From NCBI GenBank assembly GCA_027493625.1, contig JAOSKM010000001.1:1517489-1581488 (forward strand): a stretch of 64,000 nt of DNA. The letters run 5' to 3'. The notes under the pieces were generated by a model that was given only the letters and a program-made list of their open reading frames with translations, was not told the origin of the DNA and did not search any database. Below, piece by piece: positions 42,706 through 51,853 of the stretch. Every line of letters begins with the position of its first letter. The first letter of the stretch is position 1. This stretch comes from Planctomycetota bacterium. Its GTDB lineage: Bacteria; Planctomycetota; UBA8742; UBA2392. Position numbers and translations under genes: made by a program.

Positions 42706-43591
42706 ATGAAATGGGCAGTCATCGGAATCATCGCAGCAGTCGTGCTCGGCGCCGCCGGGTATGGCATCTATCGCTGGACCAGCGTGCCTGAACAGGCGAA
42801 AGAGTGGATGGACGAGCAGGACCTCAAGAACTTCCCGACCCAGGCGCGCCGCGAACTCGACACGATGCGCAAAGATCTGGAAGACAAGAAGAAGGTCAAG
42901 CACGACCTCGAGAAGGACATTATCGCGCGTGAAGGCCGTGATGACTGGGACGAAACAGCGCTTAAGTCCGAGACCAACGGTATGGCCACGCTGATCTGGT
43001 ACGACCGCCAGGTCAACAAGTATGAAAAGGCCATCAAGGACGTGGTCACACAGGTGAAGGAACAGGAAGAACAGCTCGTGGCTGCCGGCACCGTTGACGC
43101 AGACACCGGCAAGGTCCCGGCCGATCACGAATTCGCCATCACATCTGCGAATGGCAAAGAATTGAAGTGGACTCGCACCCGCGCCATTCAGGAAACTGAC
43201 AAAATGGCGTTGGAAGTAAAGAAGTTCCAGCGCAAGGCGGACCTCCAGAAGCGCGTCGTCAGCAAGAAGAAGGAGTACGTTACCAAGCTGGATTCGCTGA
43301 TCACCAAGATGGAAGGCAAGATCGACGAGATGCAGGCCTTCATCGAAGAGATGGAAGTCGAGATCGAACTGCTTGAACTTGAAAAGGACATTGCCGACGT
43401 CAACGCAGCCATCAGCGGCCAGGACAACGGCAACAGGTTCGGCGCGGCGATCAACAAGTTCCGCTCGAAGCAGAAAGAGTTCCTGGCTGAGCAGGAACTT
43501 GCAGAGAAGGAAGCCCCGAAGGACGACAGCTACTTCTCTGAAACAGACGACAACAAGGGAAGAGGGCGCCAGCGCAGGTTACTGGGGCTAG
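42706..43591 (+). CDS. Membrane-anchored coiled-coil protein, frame shift near C-terminus
   Basis: From ATG 42706 with GGAAGGAG upstream. An N-terminal membrane anchor (AVIGIIAAVVLGAAGYGIYRW) is followed by about 250 residues of coiled coil (RRELDTMRKDLEDKKKVKHD, KKKEYVTKLDSLITKMEGKI, MEVEIELLELEKDIADVNAA). The frame otherwise runs on to 44028 through an unrelated region and a terminator. Removing one G near 43557-43559 gives the ending EEGASAGYWG and a stop at 43589-43591, just before the terminator hairpin, which makes 294 residues. Resembles the coiled-coil protein at 60978-61559. Probably an envelope structural protein. Confidence 0.6.
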
Positions 43592-43610
43592 TGTTGAAAG
43601 CAGCCATACT

Positions 43611-43637
43611 GGGGCGAGGGAAACCTCGCCCCGGTTT
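43611..43637 (+). terminator. Rho-independent-type terminator
   Basis: GGGGCGAGG-GAAA-CCTCGCCCC followed by GGTTTCTATTT. A perfect nine-base stem with a GAAA tetraloop between the coiled-coil gene and the convergent GluQRS gene. Confidence 0.75.
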
Positions 43638-44606
43638 CTATTTGTGCAGCCAGCTCAGGTGTTCTTCGGCTACGACGAAGTCTTCCTTGCCAACGAGCTG
43701 CAGGTTGAACTCCCCCACCAGGTCCTTCGGCGTTGCCGGTTGCAGCTTGTCCAGCAGGCCGGCGGACCAGGCCAGCAGGCCCACTACCCTTGACGGGTCA
43801 ACACCGGTTTCTCGCAGGTGGTTGAGCGACAGGTCGCCGTCGCGCTTGGCCATGCGGCGGCCCTTGGCGTCCTGCACGAAGGGCACGTGGGCCCAGTGCG
43901 CGGGTGCCTGCAGCCCCAGCGCCGCGTACAGCGCCAGTTGCCGCGCCGTGCTGGTCAGCAGGTCGCGGCCGCGCAGCACCTGGGTCACGCCCATCAGCGC
44001 GTCGTCCACGGCCACGGCCAGCTGGTAGCTGGGCAGGTCGTCGCGCCGCCACAGCACGAAGTCGCCCAGCGTTGACGGGTCAATGCTCACGTCGCCGCTG
44101 ACGTCGTCATGAAAATGGATCGCGGCGCCCTCGAAACGAAAGCGCCAGGCGGGCTCGATGCCGCTTTCCCGCTTCGCCTGCTCGTAACTCTCCCAGCGGC
44201 CGCGGCAGGTGCCGGGGTAGATCGCGCCTTCGTCGCCGTGGGGCGCGCTGGATGCCTGCTCGATGTCCTTGCGCGTGCAGGTGCAGGGGTAGGCCAGGCC
44301 GGCGTCGGCCAGTTTCTGCAAATACCGCCGATACACTTCGAAGCGCCTGCCCTGGTCGTAATTACCGGGCTCGTCGCCGGCCCTGGGCCCGGCGTCCCAG
44401 TCCAGGCCGAGCCAGGCCAGCTCGGACAGTGCGGCCTCGCGCAGCTCGGGTTTGCAGCGCGGGCGATCGATGTCCTCGATGCGCATGATCACGCGGCCGT
44501 GGCAGCTTCGGGCCCACAGCCAGGCCAGCAGGAAGCTGCGCGCGTTGCCCAGGTGCAGCCAGCCTGAGGGGGTAGGCGCCAGGCGGCCGACGGCGGGCCG
44601 ACTCAC
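43638..44606 (-). CDS. gluQ: Glutamyl-queuosine tRNA(Asp) synthetase
   Basis: 322 residues from GTG 44606, which overlaps the upstream stop as GTGA. Class I synthetase motifs: APTPSGWLHLGNARSF (HIGH-like), RIEDIDRPRCKPELR, the Cys pairs PCTCTRKDIEQA and YPGTCRGRWE, and RRMAKRDGDLSLNHL (KMSKS-like). The lack of the tRNA anticodon-binding domain and the YxxxCxC-type zinc site fit GluQRS, which puts glutamate on queuosine of tRNA-Asp. Translation is coupled to the upstream dehydrogenase gene. The frame is open further upstream, but only in that gene. Confidence 0.88.
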   Translation of the reverse strand: MSRPAVGRLAPTPSGWLHLGNARSFLLAWLWARSCHGRVIMRIEDIDRPRCKPELREAALSELAWLGLDWDAGPRAGDEPGNYDQGRRFEVYRRYLQKLADAGLAYPCTCTRKDIEQASSAPHGDEGAIYPGTCRGRWESYEQAKRESGIEPAWRFRFEGAAIHFHDDVSGDVSIDPSTLGDFVLWRRDDLPSYQLAVAVDDALMGVTQVLRGRDLLTSTARQLALYAALGLQAPAHWAHVPFVQDAKGRRMAKRDGDLSLNHLRETGVDPSRVVGLLAWSAGLLDKLQPATPKDLVGEFNLQLVGKEDFVVAEEHLSWLHK

Positions 44607-45610
44607 GCCAGGCGCTCCCGCGCGATGGCGTCGGCTACCTCGTTGGTGGGCTTGTCTTCCCGGGCGGCGCGTTCCAGCACCATGGTGGTGGTGGCGTGGA
44701 TGCGGTCCACGACGTCGAAGCCGACCTCGTGGCCCTGCGCGTACTCGCTTACTCCCTTGATCAGCGCGCCCGCGTTCGCCACATAGTCGGGCACGAAGGT
44801 GATGCCCGCCTTGCGCAGCGCCTCGCCGGCGGCGGGCGTGGCAAGCTGGTTGTTGGCGCTGCCGGCGATGACCTGGCAGCGCAGGCTGTCGGCGTTCTGG
44901 GCCGTGAAGATGCTGCCCAGCGCGCAGGGCGCCAGCACGTCCACCTGCTGGCTGAGGATGCGGGCGGCGTTCACCACCTCGCACTCCATTTTCTCGCCCA
45001 CCTCGGCGGCCAGTTTCTGGTCGGCGTCGGCCACGAACAGCTCCGCCCCTTCGGCGCTGAGCATCGTGACCAGCTCGGCCCCCACGGCGCCGAGGCCCTG
45101 CACCGCCACGCTGCGGCCTTCGAAGGACTCGCTGCCGAAGCGGTGTTTCAACGCTGCCTTGATCGCCGCCATCACTCCGCGCGCGGTGGCCTTGCCGAAG
45201 TCGAGGTCCTTGGCGACGTACTTGGTCTCCTTGGCGATCTCCACCAGGTCGTCGTGGGTGGTGCCGACGTCCAGCCCGGTAAAGTAGCGGCCGCCGAACT
45301 GCTCAATCGCACGGCCCAGCGCGCGGAACGCGGCGGGGCGGTCCATGTTGTCGGTCTTGATCACCACGCATTTGCCGCCGCCCGCGGGCAGGTCGGCCAC
45401 CGCGGCCTTGTAGCTCATGGCCTGGGCCAGCCGCACCGCGTCGGTGACGGCGGCGCTCTGGCTCTGGTAGCTGAGGGTGCGGATGCCGCCGAAAGCGGGC
45501 CCGCGCCGGGTATTGTGCAAAGCGACCAGGGCGTTCAGGCCGGAAGCGGCGTCGCTGACGAAGGTCAATGACTGGCAGTTGCACTCGTCGAGTACTTTGA
45601 ACAGCGGCAT
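44603..45610 (-). CDS. Glu/Leu/Phe/Val dehydrogenase (leucine dehydrogenase-like)
   Basis: 335 residues from ATG 45610 with GAGAGG upstream. N-terminal substrate part: PAFGGIRTLSYQSQSAAV and ADLPAGGGKCVVIKTDNMD (catalytic Lys in GGGKCV). NAD-binding part: VAVQGLGAVGAELVTML. DYVANAGALIKGVSEYAQG is the C-terminal mark. It most resembles leucine/valine dehydrogenases, which deaminate branched-chain amino acids to 2-oxo acids with NAD. Translationally coupled to GluQRS, though their functions are not obviously linked. Confidence 0.85.
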   Translation of the reverse strand: MPLFKVLDECNCQSLTFVSDAASGLNALVALHNTRRGPAFGGIRTLSYQSQSAAVTDAVRLAQAMSYKAAVADLPAGGGKCVVIKTDNMDRPAAFRALGRAIEQFGGRYFTGLDVGTTHDDLVEIAKETKYVAKDLDFGKATARGVMAAIKAALKHRFGSESFEGRSVAVQGLGAVGAELVTMLSAEGAELFVADADQKLAAEVGEKMECEVVNAARILSQQVDVLAPCALGSIFTAQNADSLRCQVIAGSANNQLATPAAGEALRKAGITFVPDYVANAGALIKGVSEYAQGHEVGFDVVDRIHATTTMVLERAAREDKPTNEVADAIARERLA

Positions 45611-45712
45611 GGGTAACCTCTCTGCGGGCCCGCAGTTTAGTCTGCAACTCCCCGCGAATGCAAAGGTTCCTCGGGTCATTGCCAGTCTGCCGCGCCAACG
45701 CAAACTGGCCAC

Positions 45713-46621
45713 ATGTCACGCATGCCGATGCTGGTCCTGCTGCTGGGCACGCTGGCCGTCTCCACCGCGCCGCCGCTGATCCTGCTCGCCGACGTACCGC
45801 CCTTTGCGCTGGCGGCCTGGCGGCTGCTGGCCGTGGCGCTGCTGCTGCTGCCTTTCGCGGGTGTGCACATCCTGCGCGACCTGCCGAAGTTGAACCGCCG
45901 CGAGCTGCTGTACCTGCTGGCCTCGGGCATGCTGTACGGCGTGCATTTCGGCCTGTTCAACCTGGCCTTTGCCCACACCAGTAAAGAGAGCGTGGTGGTG
46001 CTGCTGGGGGCGCAGCCGCTGATGGCCGCCGCCGTGGGCGCTTTGTGGCTGAAAGAGAACATCACCCGCACCATGCTGGCGGCCTCGGCACTGGCAATCG
46101 GAGGCCTGACTGTGTTTGTCTGGCACGACTACACCTTTGATTCCTCGCACCTGGTGGGTGATACGCTGGTGCTGGCGGCCGGGCTGGCCATCGTGCTGAG
46201 CTACAGCGCCGGCCGCAAACTGCGCCCGCGCATGAGCCTGCGCGGCTACCTGGGCGCGCTGTACGTGGTGGGCGGGCTGACCTGCCTGCTGGTGGCGCTG
46301 CTCTCCGGCGACCGGCTGGCCGGCTACCGTGACGACCAGTGGTTCTGGCTGATTTGCGCGATACTGGTGCCAACCCTGGTGGGCCATTCACTGTTTCATT
46401 ACGTGGTGAAGTACGTGCCCGTGTTTTACGTGAACCTGACCATCCTGGGCGAGCCGATCCTCGCGCTGCTGGCGATGTACCTGCTGCGCGAGCGCTTTGA
46501 GGTGTTCCAGGCCTCGAGCCTGACGCCGACCCAGCTGGTCGGCGGGCTGATGCTGATGGTGGGCGTGGCGGTGGGCCTCACGGTCGGCCGAAAACCGAAG
46601 GTGGCGGAGGTGGCTGCATGA
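45713..46621 (+). CDS. EamA-family (DMT) transporter
   Basis: 302 residues from ATG 45713. Ten hydrophobic segments in two repeats, such as MLVLLLGTLAVSTAPPLILL and LAFAHTSKESVVVLLGAQPL, the latter being the family motif with VVLLGAQPLxAA. YVPVFYVNLTILGEPILALL is the second repeat's equivalent. DMT-family proteins export metabolites or amino acids; the substrate is unknown. Ends by ATGA overlap with the next gene. Confidence 0.85.
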   Translation: MSRMPMLVLLLGTLAVSTAPPLILLADVPPFALAAWRLLAVALLLLPFAGVHILRDLPKLNRRELLYLLASGMLYGVHFGLFNLAFAHTSKESVVVLLGAQPLMAAAVGALWLKENITRTMLAASALAIGGLTVFVWHDYTFDSSHLVGDTLVLAAGLAIVLSYSAGRKLRPRMSLRGYLGALYVVGGLTCLLVALLSGDRLAGYRDDQWFWLICAILVPTLVGHSLFHYVVKYVPVFYVNLTILGEPILALLAMYLLRERFEVFQASSLTPTQLVGGLMLMVGVAVGLTVGRKPKVAEVAA

Positions 46622-47658
46622 ACCGGATTCTGATTCCCGCGCTGCTGCTGGCGGCGCTGCTGGCGTTCTCGCTGGCGCCCGCGAGCGCCCAGGAGGCGCA
46701 GCCCAAGCCGGAGTTCAAGGACGCGCCGGTAACGGACGTGCTGCTGTGGGCGCAGAAGTCGATCGGCGTCGGTTTCGTCTACGAGGGCGAAGTGCTGAAC
46801 AACCCCGCCACCGGCCAGCTGCGCCGCGTGACGGCCAGCCACGTCGAGCCGCAGACGCGCCCCGAGAAAACGCTGCTGCTGTTCGAGATCCTGAAACGCT
46901 GCGGCCTGGTGGCCTTTGAGGTCGGAGGCATGCCGGGCCCTACCTACCACCTGTACGCCGCCGACGGCGCCGCGCGCAACGCCACGATCGTGAACTCGAT
47001 CAACGAGCTGGAGGGCATGTATTTCGCCTCGCTGACCATCAAGCTGCGCCGCGCGGCCGTGCAGTCCGTAGCGCCGCGCATCCGCCCGAAACTGAGCGAG
47101 GGCATCGGCAGCCTGGAGGTGTTTGAAGACACCCACAGCCTGATCGTCAGCGACTTCGCCGACCGGCTGCTGGTGGCCTGGGAAATCGCCATGGCCGCCG
47201 ACCAGCCCAGCCAGCGCGACGACGACCTGGTGGTGCAGGACTACGCCGTGCGCAACGGCGTGGCCGCGCGCTTCGAGGCCGCCATTGAGCGCCTGCGCGA
47301 AAGCAGTGAAAGCTGGAAAGCCACGGTCAATGAAGCCAGCAACCTGCTGCTGATCAGCGGAAGGCGCGACGAGGTGGGCAAGGTGGTTGACCGCCTGCGC
47401 CTGCTGGACTCACGGCCTGAGGATCCGGCGTTCAAGCAGGCCACCCAGACCATCAAGCTGATTTACCTGACGCCGGCCGACGCCGTTGCCACGCTGCGGC
47501 AGATGTTCGAGGCGCAGCTGGCGGCCGGCAGCGTGCAGGTGGGCGGCTTCGAGCGCGACCGCAAGGTCGTGTTCAGCGGCAGCGAGTTTGACCTGGAGCG
47601 GGCCAGGGCGGCCATCAAGTCGATCGACACCAAGCCGGAAGGCGGCGAGAAGAAATAG
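46618..47658 (+). CDS. Secretin N-domain-like periplasmic protein
   Basis: 346 residues from ATG 46618, overlapping the previous stop. Cleavable signal (LLLAALLAFSLAPASAQ). The mature part has STN/secretin-N-like repeats: PVTDVLLWAQKSIGVGFVYE, VFEDTHSLIVSDFADRLLVA, NEASNLLLISGRRDEVGKVV and IKLIYLTPADAVATLRQM. Such domains form the periplasmic rings of type II/III/IV secretion channels, but the pore-forming beta-barrel region is absent. May be a truncated or helper secretin-like protein. Confidence 0.65.
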   Translation: MNRILIPALLLAALLAFSLAPASAQEAQPKPEFKDAPVTDVLLWAQKSIGVGFVYEGEVLNNPATGQLRRVTASHVEPQTRPEKTLLLFEILKRCGLVAFEVGGMPGPTYHLYAADGAARNATIVNSINELEGMYFASLTIKLRRAAVQSVAPRIRPKLSEGIGSLEVFEDTHSLIVSDFADRLLVAWEIAMAADQPSQRDDDLVVQDYAVRNGVAARFEAAIERLRESSESWKATVNEASNLLLISGRRDEVGKVVDRLRLLDSRPEDPAFKQATQTIKLIYLTPADAVATLRQMFEAQLAAGSVQVGGFERDRKVVFSGSEFDLERARAAIKSIDTKPEGGEKK

Positions 47659-47689
47659 CCCCGGCGGCTCCCTCCACTAAGATGCCCGC

Positions 47690-48793
47690 ATGGCGCGCCT
47701 GACCACCATGCTGTTGTGCCTCACCACGCTGACCGCGTGCGCGTCGAGCACACAGCAGCCGGAGCCCGAGGGCCCCCTGCTGCGCGAAACCACGCTCACG
47801 CGCTTCGACGGCACGGCCATCAGTCTGGAAGAGTTGCTGGCTATCCGCGCCTCGGCTGTGGCTTGCGCCGACACCGTGGCACGGCTCGAGCGCAGCCTGC
47901 TCGAGCCCGGCGCCGAGCAGCGCAGCGGCGACCAGCTCATGCGCGAGTTGACTTCGCTGTATCCCTCGGAGTGCCGTCTGGCCCGCACCTTGTGGGAGAG
48001 CGCGGAGCCCAGGGGGCCGGGCAACAGCCGCCAGGATTTCCGCGAGTTCGGCTGGTATAGCAACCAGCTTGATCCGCTGGCCTTCGGGCCACGGGTGCGC
48101 CCCGAGACGCTGGAGGATTACGCCGAGCTGCTGCTGCGCGGACACGACAACCAGCTGCTTGCCGCCTGGCGCCGCTTCGCGCCCGGTACCGCGACGCGCA
48201 TGGAAGGCTACCTGGCCGCGAGCTGGCGCTTCGAGCTGGATTACGTGCAGCCCGTTGAAGTCACACTCAGCGAAAGCCTGATCGGCCCCCACCTGCGTTG
48301 TGACGTCGGCGAAAGTGGCGGGATCAGCTTCCATGGCCCGCCCGAGAGCTACGACGGCTACAGCGCCCCGGCGCTGCTTCTCGATCTGCTGATCCCGGGG
48401 CCTTCCAGCCCCGTCGCGCCGGCCATCGAGGCGCTGGCACGGCTGGCCGGAGGCGAAACGGCCGCCCTGCCCTTCCGCCTGGCCAACGGCCGGGTTGAGC
48501 CGGCCGACGAGCTGGACCAGCGCTTCCTGCGCGCCGCGCTGAACGGGCTGCGGCAGGGCCACGCCGAGCTGGAGTCATTGCCGGCCGGCGTGCAACGGGT
48601 GGCCGTGGTGTTCTCGTACCTGGTCGAGCAGGGTGAAGCGCGCGCCAGCCTGTCGTTCCGGCGTTCCGGCGCCGGCTGGGAGCTTGAACTGTTCGACTAC
48701 CAGCCCGCGGCCGCCAGCCTGCTTGGCGGTGACGCGCGGCTGGACCTGCTGCCCGCGATCCGCGGCCTGATCAACAACGGCCGACGCGAGTAG
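47690..48793 (+). CDS. Hypothetical lipoprotein (367 aa)
   Basis: 367 residues from ATG 47690. Lipoprotein signal MARLTTMLLCLTTLTAC (Cys17). The mature protein is alpha/beta and acidic (SLYPSECRLARTLWESAEPR, MEGYLAASWRFELDYVQPV, LEQ-type helices) and ends GDARLDLLPAIRGLINNGRR. No catalytic motif is evident. It lies 31 bases after the secretin-N-like gene and may be co-transcribed. Function unknown. Confidence 0.65.
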   Translation: MARLTTMLLCLTTLTACASSTQQPEPEGPLLRETTLTRFDGTAISLEELLAIRASAVACADTVARLERSLLEPGAEQRSGDQLMRELTSLYPSECRLARTLWESAEPRGPGNSRQDFREFGWYSNQLDPLAFGPRVRPETLEDYAELLLRGHDNQLLAAWRRFAPGTATRMEGYLAASWRFELDYVQPVEVTLSESLIGPHLRCDVGESGGISFHGPPESYDGYSAPALLLDLLIPGPSSPVAPAIEALARLAGGETAALPFRLANGRVEPADELDQRFLRAALNGLRQGHAELESLPAGVQRVAVVFSYLVEQGEARASLSFRRSGAGWELELFDYQPAAASLLGGDARLDLLPAIRGLINNGRRE

Positions 48794-49133
48794 GCACACG
48801 CTGCGGCGTGCCCCCATCCAGGCGCGGCTCGGCCGCCAGCTACGCGGGCTCGCCTGCTGAGTGTACCTATGGTTCCGCGGCCTTCGGTCTTGTCACCACA
48901 GGCTAGGTTCGTACGGGCCGCTACGCGGCCCGAGAAGCCGAACCGCGACCAGTACCGCCCGCAGCGCGGGCGGTCCGAATTTAGCCTGGGGTGAACGAGG
49001 CGCTTGCGCCGAAGGAACCCAAGGTACATGAGGCAAGGTGTTCCAAGCCCGCGTAGCGGGCGACCGAAGCCCACGAATGTGACCACCAAAGATGTGTGCA
49101 AAAAGAAGGGTTTGCACCCCTTCCTGGAAAAGC
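48794..49133. other. Intergenic region, no gene seen
   Basis: About 340 bases between a plus-strand lipoprotein gene and a convergent minus-strand gene. It holds only GC-rich inverted stretches (for example GGGCCGCTACGCGGCCCG near 48916-48933 and CCGCGTAGCGGGC near 49050). The minus-strand terminator follows. Confidence 0.4.
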
Positions 49134-49165
49134 AAAGCGGCCGGGGATATCCCCGGCCGCTTTTT
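49134..49165 (-). terminator. Strong bidirectional terminator
   Basis: AAAGCGGCCGGGGAT and its exact complement make a long perfect stem, with A-runs on the left and T-runs on the right, so it can end transcription from both sides. It ends the four-gene minus-strand set starting at 54238. Confidence 0.85.
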
Positions 49166-49180
49166 GATCCAGACGGAAGT

Positions 49181-50449
49181 CTAGTCTTCCCTGTGAACCA
49201 GCATCAGCTTGCGGATGATCTTGTTCTCGGGCAGCAGCTTCTGGAAGAAGAACTTGAGGCCCTTGTTTTCCGCGGCGTTGAACCTGGCGCGGATGACGGC
49301 GTTGGTTTCGGCAGTGTCGATCATTGCGTAGGCGATCCAGGCGCGCTGTGTGAGCTCCCAGCTTTCCTGGATGATCGGGTTGTCGATGCAAAGATTGAGG
49401 ACCGGGATGCTGGAGGCGTCCGGGGTGCTGCGCAGGGCGCTGAGGGCGCGACGCATGACGTCCTTGTTGAAGTCGGAGGCGGTCATCTCGCTGGTGATGG
49501 CCTGGTGCACCCAGGGCAGCCCGTCGGCGTCCTTGAGGGCCTGCAGCATCTGCAGCGCATTGATGCGGGTCTGCACCGGCAGGCCGCGATCTGTGGCCAG
49601 GGTGCCTACGCGCTCGAGCACCAGCTGGCGGTTCTCGATGGCGAGCATCAGGTTGGAAAGCTTGCCGACGCATGCCTGCGAGGTTTCCTCGGCCAGCATC
49701 TGGATCAGCACGGGGAACTGGGGGTGCGCGCTGTTCTGGTTGCGCACCAGCTCGAGCATGTAGGCGCGCTCGATTTCACCGGGCGCCGAGGCTGCCAGCA
49801 GGCTGCCGACCAGCTCGATCTCCGCGACGCTGAGCTTGCCCTTGAACAGGTCGTGCTCAACCATGGCCTTGGCGGCGTCGCGGGCGGCGCGGGTGCCTGC
49901 CCAGGCGACCTGGTTCAGCAACTCGGCCTTCCAGGTGTCGAGCAGGGGCTGCTTGAACTCACCCTGGAAACCGGCGTTCTTCAGTTCATGGCGGCGGCGC
50001 AGCTGGTCTTCGATTTCCGCCTGGTACGGCGCGTTGATCGCCAGGAAGTTGCGCAGCGACTGCTCGTTCTGGTCCAGTCCGTTGGCGGCGACGTCGTCGG
50101 TCTCGAAGATGAAGCTGCGCCAGGCGAACGGGTGGTTCAGGAAGTAGTGCCTGCCGTTGACCAGGTTGAAGCACACGATCACTTCACGGCCCAGGCCTTC
50201 GTCCGCGGGTGCGGGCTCAAAGGCCTCCAGCGTCACCTCGGCGCCGGGCAGCAGGTCGCCCTTGATCACCTCGTCGCAGCGAAGCGTCATCCGGTCGCCG
50301 ACGTTGGTGCGCTCCAGGCTGGTGAACTCGCCCCTGGCGATGAACATCGAGTCCTTGGCCAGGTCGAACATCGTGAAGTTGGCGTGCAGCGCGCTGGACA
50401 GCAGAACCGTCAGCATCAGCACTGCGAATGTTGCGATTGCCTTCCGCAT
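49181..50449 (-). CDS. Exported protein with HEAT-like helical repeats (422 aa)
   Basis: 422 residues from ATG 50449. Signal peptide MRKAIATFAVLMLTVLLSSALHA. A beta-rich N-terminal part (MFIARGEFTSLERTNVGDRM, CDEVIKGDLLPGAEVTLEAF) is followed by helical repeats (QTRINALQMLQALKDADGLP, DVMRRALSALRSTPDASSIP) of HEAT/armadillo style. Its architecture matches the next gene upstream (50483-51802), so the two are probably paralogues. Likely a periplasmic binding or scaffold protein; function unknown. Confidence 0.65.
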   Translation of the reverse strand: MRKAIATFAVLMLTVLLSSALHANFTMFDLAKDSMFIARGEFTSLERTNVGDRMTLRCDEVIKGDLLPGAEVTLEAFEPAPADEGLGREVIVCFNLVNGRHYFLNHPFAWRSFIFETDDVAANGLDQNEQSLRNFLAINAPYQAEIEDQLRRRHELKNAGFQGEFKQPLLDTWKAELLNQVAWAGTRAARDAAKAMVEHDLFKGKLSVAEIELVGSLLAASAPGEIERAYMLELVRNQNSAHPQFPVLIQMLAEETSQACVGKLSNLMLAIENRQLVLERVGTLATDRGLPVQTRINALQMLQALKDADGLPWVHQAITSEMTASDFNKDVMRRALSALRSTPDASSIPVLNLCIDNPIIQESWELTQRAWIAYAMIDTAETNAVIRARFNAAENKGLKFFFQKLLPENKIIRKLMLVHRED

Positions 50450-50482
50450 GGTTTTCCTCTGTGTGCGCGGCTCGGGCCCGGT

Positions 50483-51802
50483 TTAGTGGCCCTTGCCGTC
50501 CGCTCCGAGAATCAGGGTCGTGTAAGGGAACTTCATGGCTGCCTTGATCACCTGGTCAAGCACCGGGTCGGCTTCTCCCAGCGCCAGCAGGTAATCCTTG
50601 GCGAAGCAGTTGACGTTGCCTTCCGCATCCACGGTGCGCCCCGCTGCCAGGGCGATGATCGCGGCGTTCACCTCGTTGGCGGTCAGGCCGTTGGTGTCGC
50701 GGGCGTCGAGCAGGGCCTTCAGCTCGGAGACGTGGGCGTCCTGGCTGCGCAGGTCGCGGGAAGCGATCAGCGCCTCGCGAAGCAGGACCTTGTCAGTGTC
50801 GGACTTCAGCAGGCCCTTCACCAGGTTCAGCGTGCGGGTGCGCAGTTCGGCGCCGTCGTGGTCAAGCTTGGGACGGATCAGTCCGAGGCTGCGGACGATC
50901 ACCATGCGGGTGGTGTCGTCCTGGGCCAGCTCGTACTCGTTGAGCAGGCGGGCGATGGCCTGGCCGCGGTCCACGTACTCGAGCGACATGCTGGCAAGGC
51001 TGGTCGTGCTCCAGTTCGCGTCGCCCAGCATGATCTCGAGCAGCGCGTCCAGCGCGCCTTCCGCCGGCAGGCGGCCCATGGCGGTCAGCAGCTGGTTGCG
51101 TTCCTCGCTGCCGGGCTTGCTGAGGCGGCCCAGTGCCAGGATGCGCTCACGCTGCGGGGCGGTGATGTCCGGCGCGAAGCTTTCGTGGCGCCACGACAGC
51201 TCGATGGCGCAGTCCACCGACAGCCGGCTGCCGTCGAGACGGATGGCGTCCAGCATGCGATCCAGCGCCGCCGTGCCGGTTGCCCCGTCCTTGACCTGCT
51301 GCTGGATGTAGAAGCTGGTGCGCATCAGGTCGCCGCCCGACTCCTGGGTGCTGACCGTGCCGCGCTCGTCGTTGTGGATCGCGTAGCGGCCGTCCTCGAT
51401 ACGCGCGCTCAGGAAGTAAACGGCCTCTCCGGCACGCAGGTCTGCGTCGTAGTTATCGAAGCGCAGCTGGCGGATGCTGACGAAACGCAGCTCGCTGCCC
51501 GGGTCGACATTGCCCTTGAGGACGGTGTTGACCTTCAGCACGCCCTCGCGGCGGATGTAGTCCTGGCCGTCCTGGAACTTGCCGTCGTTCAGTCGCTTGT
51601 GGGCCGCGGCGTCGATCCCGACTTCCGTGAGGTCGACGTCCTCCACCCGATCCAGCCGGCCTACCACCACCAACTGGGCCGACTCCGTGAGCTGCTGCAC
51701 CGTGGTGCGGTGCGGGCTGTAGTTCCGCGCCTCTGCGGAAGCTTCGGCCGCGACGAGCATCGCCAGCAGGGCCAGGGCGCAGAAGAGAGTCTTGGTTTTC
51801 AT
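50483..51802 (-). CDS. Exported protein with HEAT-like helical repeats (439 aa), paralogue of 49181-50449
   Basis: 439 residues from ATG 51802. Signal peptide KTLFCALALLAMLVAAEASA. Same layout as its neighbour: a beta-rich segment (TESAQLVVVGRLDRVEDVDL; NTVLKGNVDPGSELRFVSIR) then helical repeats (LLREALIASRDLRSQDAHVS). The shared VxxxLKG-dxxPGxEl strand pattern suggests duplication. They are 34 bases apart, in one operon. Function unknown. Confidence 0.65.
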   Translation of the reverse strand: MKTKTLFCALALLAMLVAAEASAEARNYSPHRTTVQQLTESAQLVVVGRLDRVEDVDLTEVGIDAAAHKRLNDGKFQDGQDYIRREGVLKVNTVLKGNVDPGSELRFVSIRQLRFDNYDADLRAGEAVYFLSARIEDGRYAIHNDERGTVSTQESGGDLMRTSFYIQQQVKDGATGTAALDRMLDAIRLDGSRLSVDCAIELSWRHESFAPDITAPQRERILALGRLSKPGSEERNQLLTAMGRLPAEGALDALLEIMLGDANWSTTSLASMSLEYVDRGQAIARLLNEYELAQDDTTRMVIVRSLGLIRPKLDHDGAELRTRTLNLVKGLLKSDTDKVLLREALIASRDLRSQDAHVSELKALLDARDTNGLTANEVNAAIIALAAGRTVDAEGNVNCFAKDYLLALGEADPVLDQVIKAAMKFPYTTLILGADGKGH

Positions 51803-51853
51803 TCCTGTCCTCGGTTTGAGTTCGATCGTTACGGGGTTGCCAGCTTCCTGTGC

